Below, in pieces: positions 36,656-46,331 of a DNA stretch of 64,000 nucleotides. The position numbers were made by a program, and so were the translations under genes. The DNA lies in NCBI RefSeq assembly GCF_001695575.1, contig NZ_LUAX01000007.1, positions 1,724,615 to 1,788,614 on the forward strand, read 5' to 3'. The notes beneath the pieces are model-generated. The model made no database searches and was not told the origin of the DNA. It saw only the letters and a program-made list of their open reading frames with translations. The DNA comes from Vibrio europaeus (GTDB lineage Bacteria > Pseudomonadota > Gammaproteobacteria > Enterobacterales > Vibrionaceae). Numbering within the stretch: position 1 is the first letter of the stretch; each line of letters opens with the position of its first letter.

Positions 36656-36656
36656 C

Positions 36657-36686
36657 AAAAAAGCCCGGATAAAAATCCGGGCTGGC
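36657..36686 (-). terminator. Terminator of the RND operon
   Basis: Minus strand: AGCCCGGAT / ATCCGGGCT with a 4-5 base loop followed by TTTTTTG. Confidence 0.9.
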
Positions 36687-36715
36687 TTAAAGCGAATCGT
36701 TATTCAGTCCATGAA

Positions 36716-39700
36716 TTATCCGGCAGTGGATGGTTTGATTCGATAGAAAATGGCGAATAGTACGGGTACTACAATCAGCGTGAGTACAGTAGCAAAGCCT
36801 AGTCCGGCCATGATTGTTATCGCCATGGAGCCAAAAAATGCATCAAACACTAGAGGTATCATCCCTAGAATGGTCGTTAATGCCGCCATACTTACGGGAC
36901 GTACACGTGATATCGCACTATCAAACACAGCTTGATATGGATCTTTACCTGAGCTGAGTTCAATGTTGATTTGGTCAAGCAGCACGATGCCATTTTTTAG
37001 GATCATTCCACTTAAGCTCAGTAGACCTAAAAAGGCAGTGAAGCTAAACGGCATATCTGTTGCGAGTAAACCAATAGACACACCTATGATTGATAGCGGA
37101 ACAGTAAACCAAATAACTAATGGCTTTCTAAGCGAGTTAAATAGCAGCATAGTGATGATGAACATCAGTAGATAACCCATCGGCAAAGAGCCAAACAGCG
37201 CTTCTTGAGCGTCTTTTGACGACTCATACTCACCACCCCAGCTAATAGCGTAGCCTTCTGGGAGCGCCAATGCTTCTACTTGAGGACGCACTCGACTAAA
37301 CAAACTTGCTGGTGTTTCATGACCCAACACATCGTGATCAGCTAATACTGTCAACGTACGTTTTCTGTCTCGACGCTGAATAAGTGGCTCTTGCCAATCC
37401 AACGCAACCCCATCAATAACCTGCTCTACTGGGATATAGCTTTGTAGAGTCGGGCTCCATATCTTGACGTTCGCTAGTGACTCAAAGTCCACACGCTCCT
37501 GCTCCGGTAGGCGAGCGATTATTGGTAGCATGTGTGTGCCATCACGAAGCAAACCAATAGGTGTGCCTCCAAAGGCCATTTGCAACGTGTTGGATAAGTC
37601 CTCTTTAGAAATACCTAAGCGACGTGCTTTTGATTCATTAAACTGAGGAACCAGTTCTTTCGTACGTTCACGCCAGTCGTGTCGAACATTTCGTGCACCA
37701 GGATCTTGCAAAAGTACATCTTCGACTTGTAGCGCGATGTCGCGTAACACTTGAGGATCTGGACCTGTAATCCTAGCTTCAATCTTAGAAGCCGGTGAAG
37801 GGCCGAACTCCATTAATTTAAACTGAAAAGTCGGTTGATTGAATGTCACTGAAAGGTTTTTATCTAACTCTTCCAGTAGCTCAAACATGGTTTCACGATC
37901 ATGCGTACGTACTTGTAGCTGAGTATAGGCCTCGTAACTCTTCTCAGGTTGGTAAGTCAACGCAAAACGTTGTAAACCTTGACCTGTTGTTGTGGATACA
38001 AACTCAACATTGTCTTGCTCGCGAATGTACTTCTCAACTTTCTTGGTTTCTTCAATCGTCTCGCGAATATCCGTCCCTTCTGGCATCCACATGTCGACAT
38101 AGAACATCGGCGTGTTTGATGGCGGGAAGAACTGTTGCTTGACCATACCGAATCCTGCCACCGCAACCACTAGCAAACCCACCATACTCACTACGGTTAA
38201 CCAGCGGAAACGAAGTGCGAATTTCAAGCTAGCGCCAAAAACGGTAAACAGGATGCCTTTGTAAGGGTCGACCTCTTCTGTTGCGTCCCCCTTCTCCTCT
38301 TCTTTAAGCAGTAGATCGGCTAAGAACGGCGTCAGAGTAAGTGCCGTAATCCAGCTTAAAAACAGCGAATAGCATAGTACCCAGAATAGTGAGCCCATGA
38401 ATTCGCCCGTCGCATCTTCTGAAAGGCCAATAGGTGCGAACGCGGTGATGGCAATGACGGTTGCACCTAGCAATGGCCACTGCGTTTGTTTAACAATATC
38501 TACCGCAGCCTGAACCTTCGTTTTACCGCGTTTCAGACCAACTAGGATGCCCTCTACAACAACAATCGCATTATCAACTAGCATACCTAATGCGATGATG
38601 AGTGCGCCCAACGAAATACGATGAAGCTCGACATCATTTTGTTTCATTAGGATAAATGTGCCCATAACAGTGAGCAGTAGAACCGCACCAATGATGATGC
38701 CGCTACGTAACCCCATCGCAAATAACAAGACAATGATAACGATCGCAACCGCTTGACCTAAGCTAACAATGAAGTCATCAACTGACTTTTCCACTTCGGC
38801 AGACTGATTGTAAAAGTAGTTAATCTCAACACCCGCAGGACGGATATTTTCTAATGCTTCTAGCTCTGTTTCTAAGGCTTTACCTACCTCGACTACGTTG
38901 ACGCCCGCACCAAAGGAGATCGCAAGGTTAATGGCAGGCTTACCGTTAAATGTCACAACGTTTGAAGGCTTTTCTTGAATCCCACGACTAATCGTTGCAA
39001 CGTCTTTAAGGCGAATCAAATTGCCGGTATCACGACCGTGAATGATGAGCTCTTCTAGCTCCTGCTCTGAACTCATTGTTCCGTTTGGTCGAATCGTTAA
39101 TGTCTGACCATTAACCATCACTTCACCCGCTGATTGAACACTGTTCTGCTGGCTCAAGAGACCGACAACGGTATTCATATCCAGATTAAGCGCTGCCAAA
39201 CGTTCCAGTGAGACTTCAACAAATAGCTGCTCTTGTTGATCTCCGGCTATGGCGACTTTACCAACCCCATCGACAAGTTCTAGCTCTCGGCTTAGATAGT
39301 CAGCGTAACGCTTAAGCTCAATGTAATCATAGCCATCGCCCGTCAGCATGATCATGATGCCGTATACATCACCAAAATCATCAATGATCTGTACCGAATT
39401 TACGCCACTAGGAAGATTCGGCCTTAGATCGTTGATTTTACGGCGCATTTCATCCCATATCTGAGGTAGCTCGTCCGGGCCGTATTCCATCTCCATACTT
39501 ACCATGATTTGAGACATGCCGTTAGAAGATGTAGATGTGATCTTATCGATGTAAGGAAGCTTGCGGATCTCTTTCTCTAATGGATAGGTTAGCTCTTCCT
39601 CCACTTCCTGTGACGTTGCCCCAGGGTAAGTCGAAATAATCATCGCATCTTTGATCGTGAATGCAGGGTCTTCGAGTCTCCCTAGATCCATGAAAGATGT

Positions 39701-39778
39701 ATAACCGCCAATTGCCAGTATGATTAGGAACAACCAGCTAATAACTTTATTTTTTATCGAGTACTCAGCAATGCTCAC
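36716..39778 (-). CDS. RND efflux transporter permease (VexK-like)
   Basis: 1020 residues with 12 TM helices and two large periplasmic loops. TM4 has the proton-relay Asp in LGMLVDNAIVV (DN rather than DD). Its arrangement with two adaptor genes upstream matches V. cholerae VexIJK. The start overlaps the stop of the adjacent adaptor by 4 bp. Probably exports detergents, bile salts or lipophilic compounds via TolC. Confidence 0.9.
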   Translation of the reverse strand: MSIAEYSIKNKVISWLFLIILAIGGYTSFMDLGRLEDPAFTIKDAMIISTYPGATSQEVEEELTYPLEKEIRKLPYIDKITSTSSNGMSQIMVSMEMEYGPDELPQIWDEMRRKINDLRPNLPSGVNSVQIIDDFGDVYGIMIMLTGDGYDYIELKRYADYLSRELELVDGVGKVAIAGDQQEQLFVEVSLERLAALNLDMNTVVGLLSQQNSVQSAGEVMVNGQTLTIRPNGTMSSEQELEELIIHGRDTGNLIRLKDVATISRGIQEKPSNVVTFNGKPAINLAISFGAGVNVVEVGKALETELEALENIRPAGVEINYFYNQSAEVEKSVDDFIVSLGQAVAIVIIVLLFAMGLRSGIIIGAVLLLTVMGTFILMKQNDVELHRISLGALIIALGMLVDNAIVVVEGILVGLKRGKTKVQAAVDIVKQTQWPLLGATVIAITAFAPIGLSEDATGEFMGSLFWVLCYSLFLSWITALTLTPFLADLLLKEEEKGDATEEVDPYKGILFTVFGASLKFALRFRWLTVVSMVGLLVVAVAGFGMVKQQFFPPSNTPMFYVDMWMPEGTDIRETIEETKKVEKYIREQDNVEFVSTTTGQGLQRFALTYQPEKSYEAYTQLQVRTHDRETMFELLEELDKNLSVTFNQPTFQFKLMEFGPSPASKIEARITGPDPQVLRDIALQVEDVLLQDPGARNVRHDWRERTKELVPQFNESKARRLGISKEDLSNTLQMAFGGTPIGLLRDGTHMLPIIARLPEQERVDFESLANVKIWSPTLQSYIPVEQVIDGVALDWQEPLIQRRDRKRTLTVLADHDVLGHETPASLFSRVRPQVEALALPEGYAISWGGEYESSKDAQEALFGSLPMGYLLMFIITMLLFNSLRKPLVIWFTVPLSIIGVSIGLLATDMPFSFTAFLGLLSLSGMILKNGIVLLDQINIELSSGKDPYQAVFDSAISRVRPVSMAALTTILGMIPLVFDAFFGSMAITIMAGLGFATVLTLIVVPVLFAIFYRIKPSTAG

Positions 39779-40830
39779 AGCTCAGCTCCCTTGATTTTCA
39801 TACCGTCACGTAGTTTTCTTAAATTCGATTTAATCAGTACGTCGCCTTTTTTGATGCCAGTCCCTACCAAGGCGCCACTACCTGTAATTTGGTCAACCGT
39901 CACTGGATAACGATGTGCTTCACCTTGTTCAAGCTTCCAAACATAGAAGTCTTGGCTTTGTCTGCCAGCATCAATTGCAGTCATTGGTACTTGATATGCT
40001 TTATAGGTGTTCAAACCCGCTTTGACTAAATCAACCGACACCTTGGCACTAGTGCCAGGTAAAATGGGTTGCTCCGTTTGTGCCATTCGCAACCACAGTT
40101 CATAGGTTTGGCTTTGAGGGTGAAGTTCACTGGTGTGCTCATAATACGCAATTGGGTAACTGCCATTGTGACCAGCAAAAGACGCCATTGGCTTATAGTC
40201 CTGCGCGTTAGTTGCCGGGTTAAGCATTGCCAACACCGAGTCAGACACTTCTATCTTTACGTATACTTTATTGTCTTGATAGATGGCGATGACTTGCTCG
40301 CCAGGAGAGACATTCTCAAACTTCTTCTTATCGACAGAAGAAACCACGCCGTCAAATGGCGCACGCAAACGCATGTATTTCATTGCCGCTTTCGCTGAAC
40401 CTAGATTCGCTTCTGCGAGTTGGAAGTTAGCTGTTAGCTCATCAAGTTCAGCGCGTGAGATCATCTTGTTTGTACGTAGCTCTTGACCTCGTTTTACCTG
40501 CTTCAGAGCAAGTTCATACTTCGCTTGAGCATCATTTAGTTTTTGCTTCGTTTTCGCATCATCAAGCATTGCTATCGTCTGGCCTTTAGTGACATTGTCA
40601 CCTTCTTTAACCAAAATAGACGCAATTTCCCCATCTAAGCGAAACGCAAGCGGGGTTAACTCAGCAGGCATTACCTGTCCGTTGAAATTGCGATATTGGC
40701 TTTCTGATGCGGCGGCAACGCTAAATGTGTCTACCATTAACGGATTTGCTTCACGGTGTGTCGAGTCGGGTGTACAAGCCGATAGCAAGCCGATCGAGAT
40801 TGCCGCTAGCGCAAAAGTTTTGATACGCAT
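39775..40830 (-). CDS. RND periplasmic adaptor, lipoprotein
   Basis: 351 residues from the ATG at 40830, preceded by AAGGTGG. Lipoprotein signal (GLLSAC, Cys19). Biotinyl-lipoyl halves VKEGDNVTKGQTIAML and APFDGVVSSV frame a helical hairpin. Second adaptor of the operon. The first adaptor's TAA stop lies one base before this start; a GTG four codons upstream is in frame but has no SD. Confidence 0.9.
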   Translation of the reverse strand: MRIKTFALAAISIGLLSACTPDSTHREANPLMVDTFSVAAASESQYRNFNGQVMPAELTPLAFRLDGEIASILVKEGDNVTKGQTIAMLDDAKTKQKLNDAQAKYELALKQVKRGQELRTNKMISRAELDELTANFQLAEANLGSAKAAMKYMRLRAPFDGVVSSVDKKKFENVSPGEQVIAIYQDNKVYVKIEVSDSVLAMLNPATNAQDYKPMASFAGHNGSYPIAYYEHTSELHPQSQTYELWLRMAQTEQPILPGTSAKVSVDLVKAGLNTYKAYQVPMTAIDAGRQSQDFYVWKLEQGEAHRYPVTVDQITGSGALVGTGIKKGDVLIKSNLRKLRDGMKIKGAEL

Positions 40831-40831
40831 G

Positions 40832-41908
40832 TTAAATACCACCTTCTTTCGTCCATGCTTTCACTTGCTGACCCGGTGAAAGGTTTTCGACACCAGCTTG
40901 AACGATCAGATCACCACTCGTTACGCCGCCAATAATGTTTCCATTGCTATCTAGTTCAACATCAACCAAAGATAGCGTTTGAGTACTAGCATCGAAACGA
41001 TATAGCTGTCCTTTTTCTTGCTGCTTCGACACCCAAGCAGCTTGTGCAATCTTGAAGGCGTCCGACGCATGGTTGTTAAGAAGTTTGACCTGCCCTGTCA
41101 TTCCCGGCAATAGATTGAGCTGCTCAGGGCGCTTAAACGTCAAACTCGCTTTATAGCTATTTGTATCAGGATCTGGTTGAGTCGAAATCTCTTTAAATTG
41201 GGCTGGCATCGAAATTTGCTTGTGACTATCCATCACAACTTGGAATTTCGAGTCGGCGATATGATCTAAGCCGTATGTCTCTGCATAGCTTACTGGCACC
41301 GTCAGCACAACATCTAGAACGCTATTGTCGATAAGGTTAAGAACAGGCTGATTTGCACCGACAACTTGGTGTTCTTTACTGAAAGTAATGGAAACAACAC
41401 CATCAAAAGGCGCAACAATTTGTGTGTAATCGAGATCCGTTTTTGCTTGCTCTAATGCTGCCTGCGCTGCCTTAAATTGAGTTTCATTTTGGTCAAACGT
41501 ATCGACACTAATTAGCTTTTTGTCATGCAGTTGAGCTGCGCGCTCAAAGGCAGTTTTGGCTAAGTTGTATTCTGCAAGGCGAGCGTCAAATGCCAGTTGA
41601 TAGTCCGTAGGATCAAGTTTTGCCAACACTTGTCCCTTTTTCACTACCGTTCCCATACGTACTTCTACGCTTTCTATCTCTCCTGCTACTTGAAAAGACA
41701 AGGCTGCGCGATCAGTCGCGTCTATCGTCGCGATAAACGAGTCGTAGTGGTTGAGTGATAAGTCAGGCACTTCCACCAGCTTTACGGGCTTCACCACTGG
41801 TTCGCTGATTTCTGAGTTCGCTTTATTGCACCCGGCAACCGCCAGTGCAATGGCTCCGACAGCCAAAAGCTTTGTTACTTGTTTTATTCTTTCTGATGAT
41901 GTGTTCAT
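40832..41908 (-). CDS. RND periplasmic adaptor, lipoprotein
   Basis: 358 residues with lipoprotein signal (LAVAGC, Cys27). Lipoyl halves VRMGTVVKKGQVLAKLD and APFDGVVSITF, with a helical hairpin between. The operon therefore encodes two adaptors, which may act as a heteromeric ring. First gene of the three, divergent from the TetR gene. Confidence 0.9.
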   Translation of the reverse strand: MNTSSERIKQVTKLLAVGAIALAVAGCNKANSEISEPVVKPVKLVEVPDLSLNHYDSFIATIDATDRAALSFQVAGEIESVEVRMGTVVKKGQVLAKLDPTDYQLAFDARLAEYNLAKTAFERAAQLHDKKLISVDTFDQNETQFKAAQAALEQAKTDLDYTQIVAPFDGVVSITFSKEHQVVGANQPVLNLIDNSVLDVVLTVPVSYAETYGLDHIADSKFQVVMDSHKQISMPAQFKEISTQPDPDTNSYKASLTFKRPEQLNLLPGMTGQVKLLNNHASDAFKIAQAAWVSKQQEKGQLYRFDASTQTLSLVDVELDSNGNIIGGVTSGDLIVQAGVENLSPGQQVKAWTKEGGI

Positions 41909-42000
41909 GATTGAGCATCTTTATTTATTACACACCTGTGCAGTATATAAAGATTATGCCCAAGATCAATGTTTATTTTCCATGCGTGCAATATAATAAT

Positions 42001-42020
42001 TAAACGATCTATACTGTTTA
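42001..42020. promoter_or_regulatory. Candidate TetR operator
   Basis: Imperfect palindrome TAAAC-N10-GTTTA in the 180-bp gap between the divergent RND operon and the TetR gene. A regulator of this kind normally represses both directions from such a site. Confidence 0.4.
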
Positions 42021-42089
42021 TCGGTTCTTTGATGAAATGAAACGAGATTTCTGGTAGAAAGAAAGCGTTCCACGAGGTTGACGAGAATT

Positions 42090-42821
42090 ATGACTGAAAG
42101 AAAGCAAGGCCGAAGAAGTGCTCAAGATGCGGAAAAAACTAAATGCGAGATAATGCGTGTCGCAACTGAGCTGTTCTGTGAGTTAGGTTATGAGCGGGTA
42201 TCACTGAGAAACATCAGCGAGAAAGCAGGTGTCTCCCATAGTTTGATCCGCCACCACTTCGGCAGCAAAGAGCAAATTTGGTACGCGATCAGTGATGGCT
42301 TACACCTATACATGGAAAAGTACATCAGAACGATCATTCAACATATGCCCGCTGATGTCAGTTCAAACGTCAAGCTATACAACTTTTCTGTTCGACTATT
42401 GGCACATATGCTCGAATTCAAACAGCCAATGCAGCTTATCGCCGATGCAGTCAGACAAGAAGACGCGCTCTTCGACTACTTCATTGATAATTCTGGGGAA
42501 ATTGAACAACTTGTTTTTCAGTTAGCTGAACAATACAACGAGCAGCATCCAGAAGCTCAAATCAAGATATGGGAAATTAAGTGGCAAATGATCATGTATG
42601 CACATGGTGCCGCCAGCTTAACGCCATTTATGAAAGAAACTTGGGCAGATGAAACTGACTCTTTAGAGGTATGCTTATTAAAACATTGGGAGATGTACAA
42701 CACCATGATGGCGTGTCGCTTCCAAGTACCTGATGAATATATCTTGCACCCTACCAAGGTATCTGAACTGGTGTACGAAATCGAATGTGACTTGAAAGGC
42801 ATGTCTGAAGAACTTTCGTAG
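42090..42821 (+). CDS. TetR-family regulator of the adjacent RND operon
   Basis: 243 residues from the ATG at 42090 (a TTG at 42078 also opens the frame). The N-terminal HTH (ELFCELGYERVSLRNISEKAGVSHSLIRHHFG-type, about residues 20-55) is typical of TetR; the rest is a helical ligand-binding domain. Divergent orientation and a palindrome in the gap suggest local control of the RND genes. Note that the effector domain has a Trp- and Met-rich stretch (IKIWEIKWQMIMYAHG). Confidence 0.85.
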   Translation: MTERKQGRRSAQDAEKTKCEIMRVATELFCELGYERVSLRNISEKAGVSHSLIRHHFGSKEQIWYAISDGLHLYMEKYIRTIIQHMPADVSSNVKLYNFSVRLLAHMLEFKQPMQLIADAVRQEDALFDYFIDNSGEIEQLVFQLAEQYNEQHPEAQIKIWEIKWQMIMYAHGAASLTPFMKETWADETDSLEVCLLKHWEMYNTMMACRFQVPDEYILHPTKVSELVYEIECDLKGMSEELS

Positions 42822-42990
42822 CTTTTTGTTATACAAACTAGAGCTCATCAGCGCCAAACCAATGGCTCAGCAACTAACAATATCTGTGTTTAATCAATCT
42901 GTTTTATATTGAATTGTTTGATTGGAAATTGATCCTAATCAATTCCAATCGAACTCGCTTGTCGTATGTTCTGTACAAAAATTCACTTAA

Positions 42991-43266
42991 GTGAAACTAA
43001 TAATGATGAGCATGCAAAACAATACTTCAATTACATTGGACATGATCCACACGGCGATAAATAAAGTTGAAATCGCTAGCAAAATCGATCTAAACACTTT
43101 AAAAGATTTTATCAGCGAAAATACCACGAGTGCGGTGACTTCTTTCACCGAAATGAGCCAATGCGATAGCTTGGATGATAAGTTCAAACTGGTGACGACT
43201 AGCTTTCCTCAGTTTATCGATCATTCCCAGCATCTTATCGAAACTTCAATTCTTCTTAGTTCATAA
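42991..43266 (+). CDS. Small hypothetical protein, helical (phasin-like?)
   Basis: 91 residues if started at GTG 42991; ATGs at 43003, 43006 and 43012 are alternatives and none has a strong SD. Two amphipathic helices around AVTSFTEMS and FPQFIDHSQ faintly recall phasins, but this is weak. Last + strand gene before the minus-strand cassette-like block. No family recognised. Confidence 0.5.
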   Translation: MKLIMMSMQNNTSITLDMIHTAINKVEIASKIDLNTLKDFISENTTSAVTSFTEMSQCDSLDDKFKLVTTSFPQFIDHSQHLIETSILLSS

Positions 43267-43316
43267 GCTAATAGGAACTCGATAGCCTGGCGTCAAACCT
43301 CGACAACCTATCCTCT

Positions 43317-43652
43317 CTACTTAAGCTCTTGAAGCATCATTTCCGGAGTGAGGATTTTGGTGAGTAGATGAGATACGTCGGGATCAGATATCGGCTCTAG
43401 TTCATACACAGGCTTTCCTAGCCCTAAGGCGTAGCCAATATCTAGAGCCACACTTTTTCCTACATAACCTTCAAAATTACGGATGTAGGTCATATCTGAC
43501 TGCTTGATTCGTTCTAAGCATCCATCAATGCCGCCCGACTGTTGCGGCTCTGATATTAGTACTTCAACGCCCTCTCGCATTAGCTGAGAACGAATGGCCT
43601 GCATTCGGGCCAAATTTTTGAAGCTTCCCGCGACGTAAACTGTTTTACTCAT
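43317..43652 (-). CDS. Nucleoside 2-deoxyribosyltransferase-fold protein
   Basis: 111 residues. MSKTVYVAGSF start, the SDMTYIRNFEGYVGKSVALDIGYALGLGKPVYE region and the alternating beta/alpha order fit the nucleoside 2-deoxyribosyltransferase / YtoQ-like fold. The conserved Asp and Glu expected for nucleoside cleavage are hard to place, so catalysis is unsure. First of the run of cassette-like genes on the minus strand. Confidence 0.65.
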   Translation of the reverse strand: MSKTVYVAGSFKNLARMQAIRSQLMREGVEVLISEPQQSGGIDGCLERIKQSDMTYIRNFEGYVGKSVALDIGYALGLGKPVYELEPISDPDVSHLLTKILTPEMMLQELK

Positions 43653-43723
43653 TCTAATTCCTGAATGTAAGTGGATATGCTCTAACTAGACACTTCACAA
43701 AGAATCGTTACACACTGGCTTGG

Positions 43724-44203
43724 TTATAGCAGTTTCTCCATACCGAGAAGTGTCCAGGGTTTACCTTCAAAGTGTCTCACATCAGACTGTTCCGAAGTGA
43801 CATAAAACCCTAACGACGCGTAACTATTTCTAGCGGCATGGTTTTGTTCAAACACAACTAAACTTAACTTAGAAACATGATATTTTTCTTGAGCTAACTC
43901 AATAAGTTGGGTCAACATAGTCTTAGATACACCTTGCCCTCTAAAGCCGCAACAAATATAGACTCGACATATTCTAAAATGAGAATCCGAGACTCGAAAT
44001 AGCTCCACATAACCCGCATTCACCCCATTGACCTCGAAGACAAAAGGGAGCGCTTCAGAAGACAGGCAATGCTCGGAGATTTGTTCAACAGTTAAAGGGA
44101 ACTCAAACTTAGCCCCACCCCACAAATAGTTCAGCTCACTTGAGTCTATCCACTCAATCAATAACGGATAATCTTGCTGTTCAAAAGGCCTTAATTTCCC
44201 CAT
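43724..44203 (-). CDS. GNAT N-acetyltransferase
   Basis: 159 residues. Acetyl-CoA-binding loop FRGQGVSKTMLTQLI and the C-terminal RNSYASLGFYV match GNAT. Cassette-like gene; the stop TAA lies in a GGTTATAG context that may be an eroded attC end. Substrate unknown. Confidence 0.8.
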   Translation of the reverse strand: MGKLRPFEQQDYPLLIEWIDSSELNYLWGGAKFEFPLTVEQISEHCLSSEALPFVFEVNGVNAGYVELFRVSDSHFRICRVYICCGFRGQGVSKTMLTQLIELAQEKYHVSKLSLVVFEQNHAARNSYASLGFYVTSEQSDVRHFEGKPWTLLGMEKLL

Positions 44204-44327
44204 ATTGCAACGTTCTCCCTGAGCTCACTAGAAAATACCAAATATAACGCGTCAATCATTGAGTATTTATATCGCTCCTAAAGACTCAGCGCAAAGGTTT
44301 TGGTGGGTGCCGAAATCAGGGACGATG

Positions 44328-44477
44328 CTAGCCGATTTGCAAAAAGATAACTGAGACCAAAATTCCCACAACAAAGCTTGGCGCGTGAAAACGTTGATCT
44401 CTTGTTTGGTAATACGCTTTGGCTAAGTCTTCTTGATAAGATTTAATGGCGAGTTGTTTAATGTAATTGTTCTGCAT
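44328..44477 (-). CDS. Small membrane protein, 49 aa
   Basis: A gene below the usual length cut. AGGAGAG lies six bases before the ATG. MQNNYIKQLAIKSYQEDLAK starts an amphipathic helix, followed by a Tyr/Arg-rich turn and a single hydrophobic C-terminal helix (FVVGILVSVIFLQIG). Likely an inner-membrane peptide. No family known to me. Confidence 0.65.
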   Translation of the reverse strand: MQNNYIKQLAIKSYQEDLAKAYYQTRDQRFHAPSFVVGILVSVIFLQIG

Positions 44478-44597
44478 GTTCGCTCTCCTTGTTGATACAG
44501 TATTAGAGAGCTTAAAACCTCAAGCTTAGTTGAGGTCAAGATGAGATTTCAAAATTTAGTGAAAAGACAAGCGCATATTAATACGCTTGTCTTGTCG

Positions 44598-44819
44598 CTA
44601 TTTACAAAATGTTTCGATATATAGCGCTTCTACTTTGTCTCGCGCCCATTGCGTTCGACGTAAGAACTTCAGAGAAGATTTGATAGACGGGTTACTGTAG
44701 AAACAGTTAATTTGAATTCGCTCGTCCAAACCTTCCCATCCGTAGTGTTCTTGCAATCGTACAAGGATCTTTTCTAATGTTAATCCATGCAATGGGTTGT
44801 TTGGTTGCTCTTGGCTCAT
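44598..44819 (-). CDS. VF530-family DNA-binding protein (DUF2132)
   Basis: 73 residues closely matching the V. fischeri VF530 family: NPLHGLTLEKIL, HYGWEGL, IQINCFYSNPSIKSSLKFLR and the RTQWARDKVE helix. The family is proposed to bind DNA; biological role unknown. Single gene, SD near ATG. A family that occurs as single genes in many gamma-proteobacteria, so probably not a cassette. Confidence 0.88.
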   Translation of the reverse strand: MSQEQPNNPLHGLTLEKILVRLQEHYGWEGLDERIQINCFYSNPSIKSSLKFLRRTQWARDKVEALYIETFCK

Positions 44820-44939
44820 CTTGGAGTTTCCTAAGACATTAAGTCAGTGCGCAAGTTTAGCAGATCAAATCCCGAAAGTTTTTGTTTTGTTGTAAGAGCG
44901 TTTCGAGTCCTCTCGAATAGAGAGCGTTTCGCAAATGCG

Positions 44940-45287
44940 CTAAATCGATACAAGATGATTTAATGGAGCCCAAGCGACTTGCTCACTAGAATCTAACTTT
45001 CGACACCATATCCAACCATTGAGCTCATAAATCTTCACCACTCGCTCGCCAAGCTTTAGGCTATGCTCAACGGCAGTATAGTCCTCTAAGACTGTCACTG
45101 CTCCCGCGTCAATGTCCAATATCTGCTTCGGGACCCAACCTTGTTTGTTATTACCTCGACAAAGTACCCAATTTGCCCAATCTCCTTTAGGGTCAGACTC
45201 TTCAACTAAGTCTAATACTTCCCCCGTCACTACCTGAATGGGAGAATCCGGCGCATCTAGATATTCTTTAACAACCTTGTATTCCAT
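44940..45287 (-). CDS. Tandem SH3-like domain protein
   Basis: 115 residues with two bacterial variant SH3 modules (about 1-55 and 58-115), each with a GxWxxC or GWxPxQ strand (WVLCRGNNKQGWVP, WIWCRKLDSSEQVAWAP). No signal peptide. Such proteins usually bind peptides; cassette-encoded SH3 proteins are common. SD AGGAAACG. Confidence 0.75.
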   Translation of the reverse strand: MEYKVVKEYLDAPDSPIQVVTGEVLDLVEESDPKGDWANWVLCRGNNKQGWVPKQILDIDAGAVTVLEDYTAVEHSLKLGERVVKIYELNGWIWCRKLDSSEQVAWAPLNHLVSI

Positions 45288-45302
45288 GACGTTTCCTTTT
45301 GT

Positions 45303-45363
45303 CCGTTAAGGGGAGTAAAACCCACAACCTACGCATAGCACTTGCATTGCGCTTTAGTTATGC
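45303..45363 (-). repeat. Possible attC relic
   Basis: Between the SH3 and GNAT genes, minus strand: ATAACTAAAGCGC at the start resembles the attC 5' end ATAACAAAGCG, and CCCCTTAACGG at the other resembles the 3' end CACTTAACGC. Only 60 bp and with no usable stem, so at most a fossil. Confidence 0.3.
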
Positions 45364-45764
45364 GGCTTAAATTTTTTCGTCATCCCTTGGCAAGACGGTG
45401 ACACGAGCCTATATCCGAGTTTTTCATAAAACGCAGGTTCATCTGCAATCATTGAGACATATGAGCCCTCTAGCGCGACCGAAGAGAGGTACTTATCAAT
45501 ATGTTCCATCACTCGTTTTCCTAAGCCCATCCCTTGATAGTTAGGATCAACTGCGACATCGACTACCTCGAAATTACATGCGCCATCACCGACGACTCGG
45601 CCCATCGCAATTAAAGAACCCTCTTTTCGAATTGATATCGCATATAGACTGTTTGGCAATGCTATTTGCGCGGCTTTTAGCGATTTAGCAGACAAGCCTG
45701 CGGCCACGCGCAGTTTGCAAAATTCTGCTGCACTAGGTGTTATTTCTTCGTACTTAAATGTCAT
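45354..45764 (-). CDS. GNAT N-acetyltransferase
   Basis: 136 residues from the ATG at 45764 (SD GAGAGG). Contains VDPNYQGMGLGKRVMEHIDKYL, the acetyl-CoA motif, and FYEKLGYRLV. Similar to small GNATs of the YjdJ/YhbS size. The stop TAA is placed at the attC-like sequence described separately. Confidence 0.85.
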   Translation of the reverse strand: MTFKYEEITPSAAEFCKLRVAAGLSAKSLKAAQIALPNSLYAISIRKEGSLIAMGRVVGDGACNFEVVDVAVDPNYQGMGLGKRVMEHIDKYLSSVALEGSYVSMIADEPAFYEKLGYRLVSPSCQGMTKKFKPHN

Positions 45765-45851
45765 TAGGAACCTCTCTTTCACTACTGATCTATACTACAC
45801 AAAATAACTGTATATATAAACAGTAAAGATTATTAAGAGAGACTAAAATGA

Positions 45852-46319
45852 CTAAAGAGCCCAGCGGAAGAATGGACGTTTACCTTCCATTCGTTCTATT
45901 TCTGCACCAAGCCTTGCGTAGAATTTATGTGCTTTGGTGTTGTATGGGCTCGCAGTCCATGAGATGTGAGACGCCAAGGCCTTTTCACCCTCGATTTTAA
46001 GAGAATGCATCAGAGCAGCGCCATATCCCTTTGAGCGAGAACTTCCGACGATGAGCAAGTCATCAAGCCAAATTGACGGTTCACCGCTAAAAGACGAATA
46101 ACGATAGTGAAATAGTGCAAAGCCCAACACTTCTTCATCAATTTCTAATAGCAAAGCATAAGCAAAGGGATGCTCACCAAATAACGTACGCTGAATCCTC
46201 TCAATGGTCGTTGAGATTTGCCCGTCAAACCCTTTCATGCTGCGGTCAAACTCAGATTTAAGCGCAATGAGCTCAAGCAGTTTACCTGCATCTTGTTTTA
46301 ATGCTTTCCTTACTTTCAC
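45852..46319 (-). CDS. GNAT N-acetyltransferase
   Basis: 155 residues. Acetyl-CoA motif SSRSKGYGAALMHSL and HKFYARLGAE; also the W in SIWLDDLLI seen in polyamine/diamine acetyltransferases of the PaiA or spermidine type. Substrate unknown. Same strand and spacing as its neighbours. Confidence 0.82.
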   Translation of the reverse strand: MKVRKALKQDAGKLLELIALKSEFDRSMKGFDGQISTTIERIQRTLFGEHPFAYALLLEIDEEVLGFALFHYRYSSFSGEPSIWLDDLLIVGSSRSKGYGAALMHSLKIEGEKALASHISWTASPYNTKAHKFYARLGAEIERMEGKRPFFRWAL

Positions 46320-46331
46320 ATTACTCTCCCA

